Position numbers and translations under genes: made by a program. Below, piece after piece: positions 7,925-17,169 of a DNA stretch of 64,000 nt. Below the pieces are notes generated by a model. That model made no database searches. It worked only from the letters and a program-made list of their open reading frames with translations, and was not told the origin of the DNA. Source of the DNA: CALNXN01 sp942490645 (lineage in GTDB: Bacteria > Pseudomonadota > Alphaproteobacteria > Rhodobacterales > Rhodobacteraceae); the NCBI GenBank assembly GCA_942490645.1, contig CALNXN010000011.1, positions 310,001-374,000 on the forward strand, in the 5' to 3' direction. Each line of letters begins with the position of its first letter. Positions within the stretch are counted from its first letter, which is position 1.

Positions 7925-9168
7925 GGCACAGGCTCCAACAGTGCGCTCAGCCGGGCTTTGAGCTGTTTGATGCCTGGATGCATCTGAAACTCAGACGTGA
8001 GCCGTTGGTACGCCGCGTCCGCCATGCGCGGGCCTTGCGCTGGATCTTGTGCAAATGCGACGATGGCCTTGGCCAAGGCATCCGGCGCGTCCGCGCTCAA
8101 AAGGCCATGCTCGCCGTTGGTGATGAACTCCGGGATCGCGGAAACCGGCGTGGATAATATGGGCAACGTCTGGCTGGCCGCTTCCATCAGCACATTTGGC
8201 AGCCCATCGCGGTCGCCGTCGTCTGCGATGCGACTGGGCAGCACGAACAGATCGGCGTTGCGCATGGCGGCGATGACCTCGGGCTGGTTGCAAGCCCCGC
8301 GCCATGTAATCCGGTTCGAAAGCCCGAGTGTCTGCGCACGTGCCTTCAGCTCGTTCCCCAAAGTGCCGCCGCCGATGTGTTCAAAATGCCAGTCCAGATC
8401 AGGTGGCAAGAGCGCCAGCGCCTCGATCAACCGGTCAAAGCCTTTTTTTTCCACCAAACGCCCGACAGACATCAGGCGCAGTGGAGCGTCTGGCGCGCGG
8501 GCCGTGCGTTGCGGTGGGGCGGGAAACCGAGAGAGGTCAAGCCCGTGGTAAATCAGGTCCACGCGCGCTGGATCGTCGGAGAGCGCGCGCAGATGAGCAG
8601 CGCCGAACCCGGTACAGGTTGCGCCGAATGCCGCCCCGAAATGGCGGGCGGACAGCTTTTCGCGCAACTCCCATTCCGGTGATGTCCAGATGTCTTTGGC
8701 ATGGGCGGAGAAGGACCACGGCAAGCCGCGCAAAATGGCGGCGTAGCGTGCAACGGAGGATGGCGTGTGCAGGAAGTGGGCGTAGAGTGCGCGCGTTTCT
8801 GGCGGCATTTCGCGGGCCAAGACACAGGCTTGGCCAAAGCGGCGGATGCGGTTGCGTGTGCGATCGCGGGCATGATCAGCGCGTATCGCGCGCCATGCAT
8901 CACGCCAACCACGTGTGAACAGGGCCGCCCAAAGCCCACGCAGCACCCGAAGCGGCTCATTGTGCAGATACTCCGGCAAATAGCGCACCGGCGCGCGCAA
9001 GCGATCATGCAGCGGGTGGGTTTGGGTATCTGTCGGGTGACGCAACGACCACAGTTCAAACGCGAGACCGGCCTCCTCCAACGCCACCAGTTCCTGAGCG
9101 ATGAAGGTTTCGGACAAGCGTGGCCAACCCTTGACCACAACGGCCAGAGCCGCGGAGTTTTGGCTCAT
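7921..9168 (-). CDS. Glycosyltransferase family 4 protein, colanic-acid-type
   Basis: 415 residues. The N-terminus VVVKGWPRLSETFIAQELVALEEAG is typical of GT4 enzymes of exopolysaccharide clusters (the PxxSETFI motif). The C-terminal domain has MSVGRLVEKKGFDRLIEAL, the HIGGGTLGNELKARA loop and FVLPSRIADDGDRDGLPNVLMEAASQTLPILST, the last being the donor-binding E-x7-E region. A much longer open frame runs upstream, but the ATG at 9168 overlaps the stop of the preceding gene (ATGA), matching every other junction in this operon, and it begins the conserved domain. The sugar specificity cannot be read from sequence. Confidence 0.88.
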   Translation of the reverse strand: MSQNSAALAVVVKGWPRLSETFIAQELVALEEAGLAFELWSLRHPTDTQTHPLHDRLRAPVRYLPEYLHNEPLRVLRGLWAALFTRGWRDAWRAIRADHARDRTRNRIRRFGQACVLAREMPPETRALYAHFLHTPSSVARYAAILRGLPWSFSAHAKDIWTSPEWELREKLSARHFGAAFGATCTGFGAAHLRALSDDPARVDLIYHGLDLSRFPAPPQRTARAPDAPLRLMSVGRLVEKKGFDRLIEALALLPPDLDWHFEHIGGGTLGNELKARAQTLGLSNRITWRGACNQPEVIAAMRNADLFVLPSRIADDGDRDGLPNVLMEAASQTLPILSTPVSAIPEFITNGEHGLLSADAPDALAKAIVAFAQDPAQGPRMADAAYQRLTSEFQMHPGIKQLKARLSALLEPVP

Positions 9169-10391
9169 GTGGCGCTCATCAGGGCGGTGGCACGGGCGAC
9201 GACCATGTTCAGGCCGTCCAGCAACCCTTCCGCTCCAGCCTCGGATGGTTTGTTCTGACTGGGCAACGCGCGGATGGCTTTGATCATGGACGCTGGCGTC
9301 ATGCCGTCGCGGGTCTCGTCCAGCATGCGCACCAACCCAAGCTCTTCGGCGCGCGCGGCGCGGATCCATTGTTCCAGGCGCGGCACGGTGCGGGGTACGA
9401 TGACGGCGCGCTGATCAAATGACAGCACTTCGCAGAAGGTGTTGTAACCGCCCATGCAGACGACCCCTTCAGCGCCGGCAAAAAGTGCCTCGATGCGAGA
9501 ATCAAATCCGACGGCGGTCACGCGACCCTGCAACGCGGCGACGCGCGCCTCAAAAGCCTGTCTCACTTCGCCGGACAGGAACGGGCCATAGACCAACACG
9601 GCATGAGGCACCAAACCGGGATCCTGCTCATAAGCAGACAGCACCAGATTGACCATCGCCTGTCCGTCACCACCGCCGCCCGGCGTGATCAGAATATAGG
9701 GGTCATCCGGGGTTGCGGCCGCGTCTGTGACCTCGCGGCGCAGATACCCTGTCCAATGCAGCCTGCCGCGGGTGGCCGCACTCAGGTTCAGGCCCTTGGT
9801 GGGGTCATAGACCTTGCGCGGACCATAGATCCATATCTCGTCATAGTACTTCTCGGTGGCTTCAACCGCTCCTTTTCGATCCCATTCCGCCGCCAGAACG
9901 GTTGGTTCATCCAACACATCGCGCAGCCCCAGCACACATCTGGTTTTGCCGCGTTCCGCGAGCCATTCCAGGGTCGGCAAAAGCTCGCCGCGGAAGCCGG
10001 TGGGTTCCTTGTCCACAATCAGCAAGTCCGGATCGTACTGTTCGATGGCGGATTGGATCAGGCCCGCGCGCAAGGATGTTGTGTCGTCTATGTCCAGGCC
10101 CAGCGTCTGGCTGACGTAGCTGCCATCGGGCAATTTGGTGACACCGGGCAAACGCACGTGATCGACGCGTTCGGGAAAGGTGAACCGACCAGCGACCGGC
10201 GACCCGGTCAGAATGATGGCCGAGGCGCCCGGATCGGATGCCGTGATGGCCGTTGCCAACGCTCTTGAGCGGCGCAGATGGCCCAGACCAAAGGTGTCGT
10301 GGCTATAGAGCACCACCCGCTTTGAGCGTGTCTCCCCGGCTGGTTCAGAGGGTGTCTCGATGTTTTCCAATGCGCCTATCCCACCTTCCAT
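9165..10391 (-). CDS. GT-B glycosyltransferase (COG4671/MurG-like), first gene of the operon
   Basis: 408 residues from the ATG at 10391, which has a GAGG site 6 bases upstream; a TTG two codons earlier is less likely. VVLYSHDTFGLGHLRRSRALA (residues 26-46) is the GT28-like N-terminal loop. The C-terminal domain shows YILITPGGGGDGQAMV, VVCMGGYNTFCEVLSFDQRAVIVPR and REEL-like ends, which is the donor pocket of MurG-like enzymes. It heads a seven-gene chain with 4-bp overlaps and resembles the fifth gene (5131-6270). The 290 bp upstream, shared with the divergent channel gene at 10682, must contain the operon promoter, but I could not fix one with confidence. Confidence 0.87.
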   Translation of the reverse strand: MEGGIGALENIETPSEPAGETRSKRVVLYSHDTFGLGHLRRSRALATAITASDPGASAIILTGSPVAGRFTFPERVDHVRLPGVTKLPDGSYVSQTLGLDIDDTTSLRAGLIQSAIEQYDPDLLIVDKEPTGFRGELLPTLEWLAERGKTRCVLGLRDVLDEPTVLAAEWDRKGAVEATEKYYDEIWIYGPRKVYDPTKGLNLSAATRGRLHWTGYLRREVTDAAATPDDPYILITPGGGGDGQAMVNLVLSAYEQDPGLVPHAVLVYGPFLSGEVRQAFEARVAALQGRVTAVGFDSRIEALFAGAEGVVCMGGYNTFCEVLSFDQRAVIVPRTVPRLEQWIRAARAEELGLVRMLDETRDGMTPASMIKAIRALPSQNKPSEAGAEGLLDGLNMVVARATALMSAT

Positions 10392-10681
10392 CGTCAACCT
10401 CGGCGCGCTGTGGGTTGGCTGAAAATGCTCCAGATGCAGGGCGCATAGCCGCCGTCTGATCTACCAAAACAAGGGCAGGTGAGGGGAAGGCTCATGGGCG
10501 GGTCCTTGGGTACTGTCGAATAGGGGCTGGCCCAGTGCAGGAGTTAAGTCGCTATGGCACAAAAACTCCGGGGGTGCAAAACCTCGTATTAACTTTTGGC
10601 GATGGGTGGTGACAGAATTGCAAAGACAGCGTGGCTGTCTTAGCGTGATTGCGCCACCTTATTTGAAGGACCGAATTACAG

Positions 10682-13057
10682 ATGCGCGCCTATATCCTGC
10701 TGATCTTCTTGGTCTTTTCCGGCTTGCTTTGGCAATCAAACCCGACCCATGCTCAAAATTTGGGCTCATTGTTGGGGTCTTCCGAAACTGAGGTGCTCAG
10801 TGACGAAGACAGCGCGCGGATTACCGAGATCATGCGCCAGGCGCGCGAAACAGGTGTCAATGTTGTCGTCATTGACAGCAATGGACAGTTTTTATCGGAC
10901 CGTGATGCCCCTGATACCGGTCTTGAGACGGATGCAGATGATCAGAAATCGAAACTGATGGCGGCGCAAGATGCCGCAGTCCAGTTTCGCGCAGCCCTAA
11001 TCCAGCGGATCCTGGACTTGCCTAACGCGTTCAACGAGGTGCTCTATATTCTACGCGCCACCAGCCCGGACGGGAAGATCTGGACTTTCGGATATGCGTT
11101 TGTGGTATCGCTGTTGCTGTTTTCAGCGGGCATGGTGTTCGAGGCTCAGATCTTCGGCAAGAGGATAGCACGTGGTTTCGTGACGTCACGGGTGATGCAA
11201 AACCCCGTTGGATATAGCGAAAAAATGCCATTTCTGGTCATGCGCTTCATCGCTGGAATCGTCGGGATATTGGTGTCCATGGCTGTGGCCTATATCTTGG
11301 GGGCACTGATCTTTGGACCACTCGAAGACCCGGCATTGCAATTCACGGTCAGTTTGATCAATGCAGGCTATTTCCTGTGCCGTTTCGCCGCCATGCTTTG
11401 GCGGATGATCCTGTCGCCCTATCTGGCGCAATACCGCATACCGCTTTTGACAACCAGCGAAGCACGGCGGTTGCATAACTGGCTTTGGGTCGTTGCGTCC
11501 TTTGATATCTGCACGATTCTGTTCGGCGTCTGGATTGCTGAGCTGGGCCTGAACTACGACGTTTTCGCATTTCTGTCGTCGTTGCTGTCGGGTGTTGTCG
11601 TTCTTCTCAATATCTTGCTGATCCTCGTCAACAGGCGCGCGATCAGCCTCGCCATTCGCGGTCGCAAACCTCTCAACGAGGTCAGCTGGGTCATGCGGGT
11701 GCTAAGCCGTATTTGGGCGATCGCACTGATTTTCTACGTTTTGGTGGCTTGGGTCTATCAGACCTACGATTTGGTCCTGGGCAATCCGTCGCCGGTGCCA
11801 CTGATTGCGGGAGCCTACGCCATCTTGATGTCCATCATCGTGGTATATGGCGCGATCAGCTATCTGATTGAACGCAGTTTCACGCGGGCGCGGGCCTTGC
11901 GGGCTTTGAACGCCGAGAGTGATATCGTCGATGAAGGCGCCGATGATGTCGACATGCCCGAGGACGTGGCAGCGGTCAGAGCGGCCCTGCGCCCCACTCA
12001 AACCCTGAACACGTTCGAGGCGCTGGCGCGTCGCGTGGCGGGGATCTTGGCCTTTGTCGCGGGTGCCTATGCCTTTTTAAACATCTGGGACACGGCCAGC
12101 ACGGATATGGTTGAATCCGTGTCTGACAGGCTGCTGGACATCATGGTCATCATTTTCATCGGCTATGTGATTTATCACGCCTTCCGCATCTGGATCGACA
12201 ACAAGATCGCAGACGAACAAGGCGACATGGAAGAGGGCGAGTTGGGGGATGAAGGTGGCGGCACGAGTGCGAGCCGCCTGGCGACCTTGCTGCCGCTCTT
12301 TCGCAATTTCATGCTCATCCTCGTGCTGGTGACGATCATGCTGATCATTCTGCTGGAGGTAGGCATCAATGTAGGCCCGCTCTTTGCCGGTGCGGGCGTC
12401 GTCGGCGTCGCAGTGGGCTTTGGCTCTCAGGCGTTGGTGCGGGATATCTTTTCGGGCGGGTTTTTCCTGTTTGATGACGCGTTTCGCAAGGGCGAATACC
12501 TTGATGTGGGGGGCGTCAAAGGAACGGTCGAAAAGATATCGGTGCGGTCGTTTCAGTTGCGCCACCACCTTGGTGCGCTGCACACCATTCCGTTCGGCGA
12601 AATACAGGTCATGACGAACTATTCGCGCGACTGGGTGATCATGAAGCTGCCCCTGCGCGTAACCTATGACACCGACGTCGAAAAGGTGCGCAAGTTGATC
12701 AAGAACCTCGGTATTGCCTTGCTGGATGATCCGGTCATTGGCGACAATTTCATCCAGCCGCTTAAGTCACAAGGCGTGATCGAAATGCAGGACAGCGCGA
12801 TGATCATTCGGGTGAAGTTCATGACCAAACCGGGGGATCAATGGCTGGTGCGCAAGAAGGTCTATGAAGAAATCCGGATCCTCTTTGAGCGTGAAGGCAT
12901 CAACTTTGCCCATAAGGAGGTCACGGTTCGGCTGGCGGATGGCAAGGTGGCTGATCTAAGCGAAGACGACAAGAAGGCTGTGACGGCTGCGGCGCAGGCC
13001 AGCATGGAAGAAGACTTGCTGGACGGTGAACAGGCGGGCGAGGGCGACGACAGGTAG
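10682..13057 (+). CDS. Large MscS-family mechanosensitive ion channel
   Basis: 791 residues. A cleavable signal peptide (ending THAQ, about residue 24) precedes a periplasmic segment, then about ten hydrophobic helices between residues 140 and 570. The MscS core starts near residue 545: the pore helix GINVGPLFAGAGVVGVAVGFGSQALVRDIFSGGFFLFDD and the beta domain DAFRKGEYLDVGGVKGTVEKISVRSFQLR. A charged cytoplasmic loop (residues 405-430) interrupts the helices. Such MscK/YbiO-sized channels release solutes on hypo-osmotic shock. An AAGGA site sits 11 bases before the ATG. It converges with the ABC permease gene, leaving 13 bp. Confidence 0.9.
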   Translation: MRAYILLIFLVFSGLLWQSNPTHAQNLGSLLGSSETEVLSDEDSARITEIMRQARETGVNVVVIDSNGQFLSDRDAPDTGLETDADDQKSKLMAAQDAAVQFRAALIQRILDLPNAFNEVLYILRATSPDGKIWTFGYAFVVSLLLFSAGMVFEAQIFGKRIARGFVTSRVMQNPVGYSEKMPFLVMRFIAGIVGILVSMAVAYILGALIFGPLEDPALQFTVSLINAGYFLCRFAAMLWRMILSPYLAQYRIPLLTTSEARRLHNWLWVVASFDICTILFGVWIAELGLNYDVFAFLSSLLSGVVVLLNILLILVNRRAISLAIRGRKPLNEVSWVMRVLSRIWAIALIFYVLVAWVYQTYDLVLGNPSPVPLIAGAYAILMSIIVVYGAISYLIERSFTRARALRALNAESDIVDEGADDVDMPEDVAAVRAALRPTQTLNTFEALARRVAGILAFVAGAYAFLNIWDTASTDMVESVSDRLLDIMVIIFIGYVIYHAFRIWIDNKIADEQGDMEEGELGDEGGGTSASRLATLLPLFRNFMLILVLVTIMLIILLEVGINVGPLFAGAGVVGVAVGFGSQALVRDIFSGGFFLFDDAFRKGEYLDVGGVKGTVEKISVRSFQLRHHLGALHTIPFGEIQVMTNYSRDWVIMKLPLRVTYDTDVEKVRKLIKNLGIALLDDPVIGDNFIQPLKSQGVIEMQDSAMIIRVKFMTKPGDQWLVRKKVYEEIRILFEREGINFAHKEVTVRLADGKVADLSEDDKKAVTAAAQASMEEDLLDGEQAGEGDDR

Positions 13058-13070
13058 ACGCCGCTGCGGT

Positions 13071-14225
13071 TCAGCTCTTGTAGGGATCAAGCGAGGCGCG
13101 CAGGCCGTCGCCGAGGAAGTTGAACGCCAGCACAACGAATATGATGGGCAGCATCGGGATCGCGGTCCAAGGGTATATTTCGATGCTGGCGAGGTTTTGC
13201 GCGTCGTTCAGCATCACGCCCCAGCTTACAGCCGGTGCGCGCAGGCCAAGGCCCAGAAAGCTGAGCGCCGTTTCCCCTAGGATCATTGCCGGGATCGACA
13301 GGGTGGCGGATGCAATGAGATGGCTCATGAAGTTCGGCAGCAGGTGACGGCGGATCACGCGGCCGGGTTTGGCGCCCATCATTTCCGCGGCGCGCACATA
13401 TTCCTCTTCTCGCAAGGATAGGAATTTGGATCGCACCGCGCGCGCAAGGCCGGGCCAATCAAGAATCCCAAGGATGATGGATATGATAAAAAAGACCGAC
13501 ACCGGGCTCCAGTTCGATGGCACCGCAGCAGACAGGGCCAGCCACAGCGGCAATTCCGGAAGCGAACGCAAAACTTCGATGGCGCGGTTCACGGTCCAGT
13601 CTATCTTGCCGCCGAAGTATCCTGCGATGGACCCAAAGAAAATTCCGAGCACGAAGGACACCGTGATCCCGATTACACCGACGGTCAGCGACAGTTGCGC
13701 GCCATAGAGAATGCGGCTGAACACGTCGCGGCCAAGCCGATCGGACCCAAAGAGAAAGACGGTCGCGCCTTCGGGCGCGCAGAACAGATGCGTGTCGGAC
13801 GGCACAAACCCAAAGAGACGGTATTCCCCGCCGTCGCAGAAAAACTGCAGCGGCATTGGACGCGATGTGTCGGTCTCATAGGTCCAACGATAGTTGACGA
13901 GATCTGCGGTGGCCGTGGTTGGGTAGACGAATGGGCCGATGAATTCCCCTTCATGCCACAGATTGATCGATTGCGGCGGCGCATAAAGGTATTCCGCGCT
14001 ACGTTCGTTGGGCGTGTATGGCGCGATGAACCCAGCCACGGGCAGCATCAGGTAGCTGAACAACAAGAAGATGCCCGAGATCAGCCCGAGTTTGTGCCGT
14101 TTGAATTTGCGCCAAACCAAGACCCAACTTGGCGCATCCATATCAGAGCGTTCCAGTGCCGACAGATCCACGTCATCGGAATAAGGCGCGTCGTCTACGT
14201 ATCGTCCGTCAGGAAGCTTGGCCAT
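13071..14225 (-). CDS. Peptide-type ABC transporter permease (DppC/YejE-like) with a periplasmic insertion
   Basis: 384 residues, longer than standard DppC proteins (about 300). After the first membrane helix (residues 48-68) there is an extra stretch of roughly 90 residues (about 70-155) containing two cysteines, before the usual core FLFGSDRLGRDVFSRILYGAQLSLTVG. The EAA loop that contacts the ATPase is EYVRAAEMMGAKPGRVIRRHLLPN. The ending LGDGLRASLDPYKS is typical of the family. Its start overlaps the stop of the partner permease by one base. Fourth and last gene of the 18931-13071 import operon. Confidence 0.9.
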   Translation of the reverse strand: MAKLPDGRYVDDAPYSDDVDLSALERSDMDAPSWVLVWRKFKRHKLGLISGIFLLFSYLMLPVAGFIAPYTPNERSAEYLYAPPQSINLWHEGEFIGPFVYPTTATADLVNYRWTYETDTSRPMPLQFFCDGGEYRLFGFVPSDTHLFCAPEGATVFLFGSDRLGRDVFSRILYGAQLSLTVGVIGITVSFVLGIFFGSIAGYFGGKIDWTVNRAIEVLRSLPELPLWLALSAAVPSNWSPVSVFFIISIILGILDWPGLARAVRSKFLSLREEEYVRAAEMMGAKPGRVIRRHLLPNFMSHLIASATLSIPAMILGETALSFLGLGLRAPAVSWGVMLNDAQNLASIEIYPWTAIPMLPIIFVVLAFNFLGDGLRASLDPYKS

Positions 14226-15250
14226 TATCCGCGTGCTCCGTAGCGGATCCGCGGGTCCAGCAGAACCAAAAGCAGGTCAGAGACCATCGTGCCGATTAGC
14301 GTCAGCAGCGCCACGAACATCAGCACGAAACCGGCCAGAAACTGATCTTGGGATTTCAACGCCGTCAGCAGCGCAGGTCCAATCGTCTGCAGCCCCAGAA
14401 CGACGGACACCAGAACCGAGCCTGAGACCATCGCGGGCAACAGGTTACCGATGTCTGCGACAAAAGGGTTAAACGCCATGCGCAGTGGGTATTTCGCCAG
14501 CAGCTTGGCAGGCGCCAATCCCTTGGCCTTGGCGGTTTCGACGTAGGGTTTGCTGAGTTCATCCAGCATATTGGCGCGCAGGCGCTGCATCATCGCGGCA
14601 GCCCCTGAAGTGCCGATCACAAAGGTCGGGACAATCAGGTGGATCAGGATCGATTTGACCTTGTCCCACGACATCGGTTCGCCTTCGTAAACCGGGTCCA
14701 TCAGCCCGCCGATGGGCAGGTCGAAATACTTGTGCCCGTAGTAGAACAGGATCAGGGCCAGTAGAAAGTTGGGCGTCGCAAGGCCCAGATATCCGATGAA
14801 GGCGGCTGTGTAATCCACCCAGGTCTCAGATCGTGCCGCTGCGATCACACCCAGCGGAAGCGCCACCAGATAGACGAAAAGAACGGCCGCCAGATTGACC
14901 AGTACCGTCAGCCAAAGTGCGTCTCCGACGATCTCGGACACTGGGCGGTCAAATTCGAAGGACCAGCCAAAATTCCCCTGGATCAAACCGGAGAAGCCTT
15001 GCGGGCCCGGCCACATCCCGACCCAGATCAGGTATTGTTCCCAAAGCGGTCGGTCCAGCGCGTATTCGGTGCGCAGGAATTCGGCCTTGGCCACGCCTTC
15101 GGCTTGGCCGGTGGCACGCAGTTCCGCAATCTGGTTCGACAGATAATCGCCGGGTGGCAGGTTGATGATTATAAACACCAGCCCCGACACCACCCACAGT
15201 GTCAGTAGCATCGTTATGAACCGATAAATTGCGTATTTGAGAAACATCAT
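14225..15250 (-). CDS. Peptide-type ABC transporter permease (DppB/YejB-like)
   Basis: 341 residues with about six membrane helices. The N-terminal signature YAIYRFITMLLTLWVVSGLVFIIINLPPGDYL is typical of DppB-type subunits. The EAA loop is YVETAKAKGLAPAKLLAKYPLRMAFNP and the end is LLLVLLDPRIRYGARG. The gene begins inside the stop of the substrate-binding protein gene (TGATGATG), so it is translationally coupled. It forms the membrane channel with the permease at 13071-14225. Confidence 0.92.
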   Translation of the reverse strand: MMFLKYAIYRFITMLLTLWVVSGLVFIIINLPPGDYLSNQIAELRATGQAEGVAKAEFLRTEYALDRPLWEQYLIWVGMWPGPQGFSGLIQGNFGWSFEFDRPVSEIVGDALWLTVLVNLAAVLFVYLVALPLGVIAAARSETWVDYTAAFIGYLGLATPNFLLALILFYYGHKYFDLPIGGLMDPVYEGEPMSWDKVKSILIHLIVPTFVIGTSGAAAMMQRLRANMLDELSKPYVETAKAKGLAPAKLLAKYPLRMAFNPFVADIGNLLPAMVSGSVLVSVVLGLQTIGPALLTALKSQDQFLAGFVLMFVALLTLIGTMVSDLLLVLLDPRIRYGARG

Positions 15251-17169
15251 CAGTTCAGCTGCTGCAGGGCATCGTCAAAATAGAACTCATCAATCCTGTG
15301 GATGCCGAAGTGTGCGCCAGGCTCCCACGCCCATTTCGCGATTTCCGGCACGTTGCGCAGGCGCTTTGACACGACGATGGGCTGGGGTGCTTCCGACAGG
15401 ATGCCAATGGCAAACTGATATTCCGAATGGATGGCCAACATTTCACGCCAGATTTGCGCACGTTCATTCGCGTCCTGAGTATGATCCCACTCCCAGCTGA
15501 GCTTCATGAGGCGCTTGGCAGGGGCCATGTCGGGTGCTTCGCCTACGTCGCCGCCGGTCTGGAAGTGCTGGCCCCATTTTGGCCAAGCAAAGAATTCCTG
15601 TTGCGTTGGGGCCAGATATTTCGGCGAAGTGTATTGCTGCGGCAGACCGTTGTCCCAACCGAACCAGACGGCGGCCATGCTAAGCCCGGCATAGACGCGG
15701 TTGCGCAGAATATCGCGGTCGAGGGGTCGCATCACCAGCTTAACACCGATCTCGCGCCAGGTGTCGGTAACGATGGCCAGCGCATTTTCGACCTCTTGAC
15801 GTTCGCCCGCGGTTTCGATCACGAACTCCATCGGGCGTCCGTCGGGCAGCATGCGAAAGCCCGCAGGGGTACGTTCGGTCAGCCCCATTTCGTCGAGCAA
15901 GGCATTGGCGCGGTCCAGATCGAAAATAGACCATGCGCTGAGGTTGCTGGGATCAAAGAAGGGGCTCTTTGCCAGAGCAGTCATACCGCCTTCCTTGGCA
16001 AGCCCGAAATAGAGCGCGCGATTGATCATCCGGCGGTCAATACCCATAGAAAGCGCGCGGCGAAAGCGCACATCGCGCATCACTTCGCGCCAGACCGGAT
16101 CAGCAAAGTTAAGGTTGGGGTAAATCGCGATTTGGCTGGCGGCACCATTGGCCCAGAGCAAAGTCCGATAATTCGCACCATCGCTTTCGCCCTTCTTGAG
16201 GATCGAGATGTCGGGGAAATCCAGCCCGCGCGCCTGCAGATCCGCCTCGCCCGCGTTAGCTTTCGCCGCGATCAGCCCCGCGCCTACGATCGTCATTTCA
16301 ACCACGTCGATATACGGCAGCTGCGTGCCCTTTGCGTCGATCCGGTGATAGTATGGATTGCGCACAAACAATTGACGCGAGGATTTGGAGGCGCTTGCGT
16401 TCATCCAAGGTTGCAACGTCGGCAGATCGGCATTGTCGAATTTGTACATGTTGTCGAGGTTATTGTGCAATGCGGCCCAACTGCGCACACGGGCCTTCTT
16501 GATCGCGGCTTTCAGCGTCTCAGGGTCGGCAAATTCGATGTGAAACTGTTTCAGGTAATGCGCTGGCCGATAGATGAAAAAGGGGCTCGCCTGTGCCAGA
16601 AGTTGCAAAAAATCGGGATTTGCGCCGGGCCATTCGATCACGATGGTATAATCATCGGGAAAACTGACCTGCGCCAAGACACCGTCGACAAACATGTTCT
16701 GTGGCGGGCCACCGGGGCTGAGCTCCGCGTTGTTGGCGACATGTTCCCACCAGTAGCGAAAGTCTTCTGAGGTGAACGGTGCACCATCCGACCATTTATG
16801 GCCGGGGCGCAAATGCAGCGTGAATTTGCGGTTCCCCTCCACCTCTATATCTCGCAGGAGATCTGGATAAAGCTCGTAATTGGCATCATATCCGACCAGC
16901 CGAGCATAGCCGTAAACCACCATCTGGCGGACGTCCTTTGAGCGCGAAACCATGGTGCGCAATGTCCCGCCTTGCATGCCAAAGGCTCGGTTCTTTGCTT
17001 CCAGATCCACCACCAGCGGCGTCAGCGGGATGCGGTCCGATACAGGTGGCAAATAACCTGCATTTACCTCATTGGCCCAGAAACTGCTTTCTTGTGGCGT
17101 CGGCGGGGCGGCAAATGCGGCCTGCATCATCACCAAAGAAGACAATAAGAAAGAGATTATCCTAAGCAT
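15250..17169 (-). CDS. ABC transporter substrate-binding protein, family 5 (YejA-like size)
   Basis: 639 residues with a signal peptide (first 20 residues, cleavage after AFA). The family 5 signature is visible as FTLHLRPGHKWSDGAPFTSEDFRYWWEHV and, later, VRFRRALSMGIDRRMINRALYFG. Its length is closer to the YejA group (about 600 aa) than to DppA/OppA (about 530). It should sit in the periplasm and deliver a peptide or peptide-like compound to the two permeases. Unusually it is the second gene, after the ATPase, and its first eight bases overlap that gene. The substrate is not deducible. Confidence 0.9.
   Translation of the reverse strand: MLRIISFLLSSLVMMQAAFAAPPTPQESSFWANEVNAGYLPPVSDRIPLTPLVVDLEAKNRAFGMQGGTLRTMVSRSKDVRQMVVYGYARLVGYDANYELYPDLLRDIEVEGNRKFTLHLRPGHKWSDGAPFTSEDFRYWWEHVANNAELSPGGPPQNMFVDGVLAQVSFPDDYTIVIEWPGANPDFLQLLAQASPFFIYRPAHYLKQFHIEFADPETLKAAIKKARVRSWAALHNNLDNMYKFDNADLPTLQPWMNASASKSSRQLFVRNPYYHRIDAKGTQLPYIDVVEMTIVGAGLIAAKANAGEADLQARGLDFPDISILKKGESDGANYRTLLWANGAASQIAIYPNLNFADPVWREVMRDVRFRRALSMGIDRRMINRALYFGLAKEGGMTALAKSPFFDPSNLSAWSIFDLDRANALLDEMGLTERTPAGFRMLPDGRPMEFVIETAGERQEVENALAIVTDTWREIGVKLVMRPLDRDILRNRVYAGLSMAAVWFGWDNGLPQQYTSPKYLAPTQQEFFAWPKWGQHFQTGGDVGEAPDMAPAKRLMKLSWEWDHTQDANERAQIWREMLAIHSEYQFAIGILSEAPQPIVVSKRLRNVPEIAKWAWEPGAHFGIHRIDEFYFDDALQQLN

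Noticed and set aside
15427..16770. 447-codon plus-strand open frame inside the binding-protein gene
   Set aside because: It lies opposite a clear family 5 binding protein in GC-rich DNA; such antisense frames arise from codon bias and its translation shows no domain.
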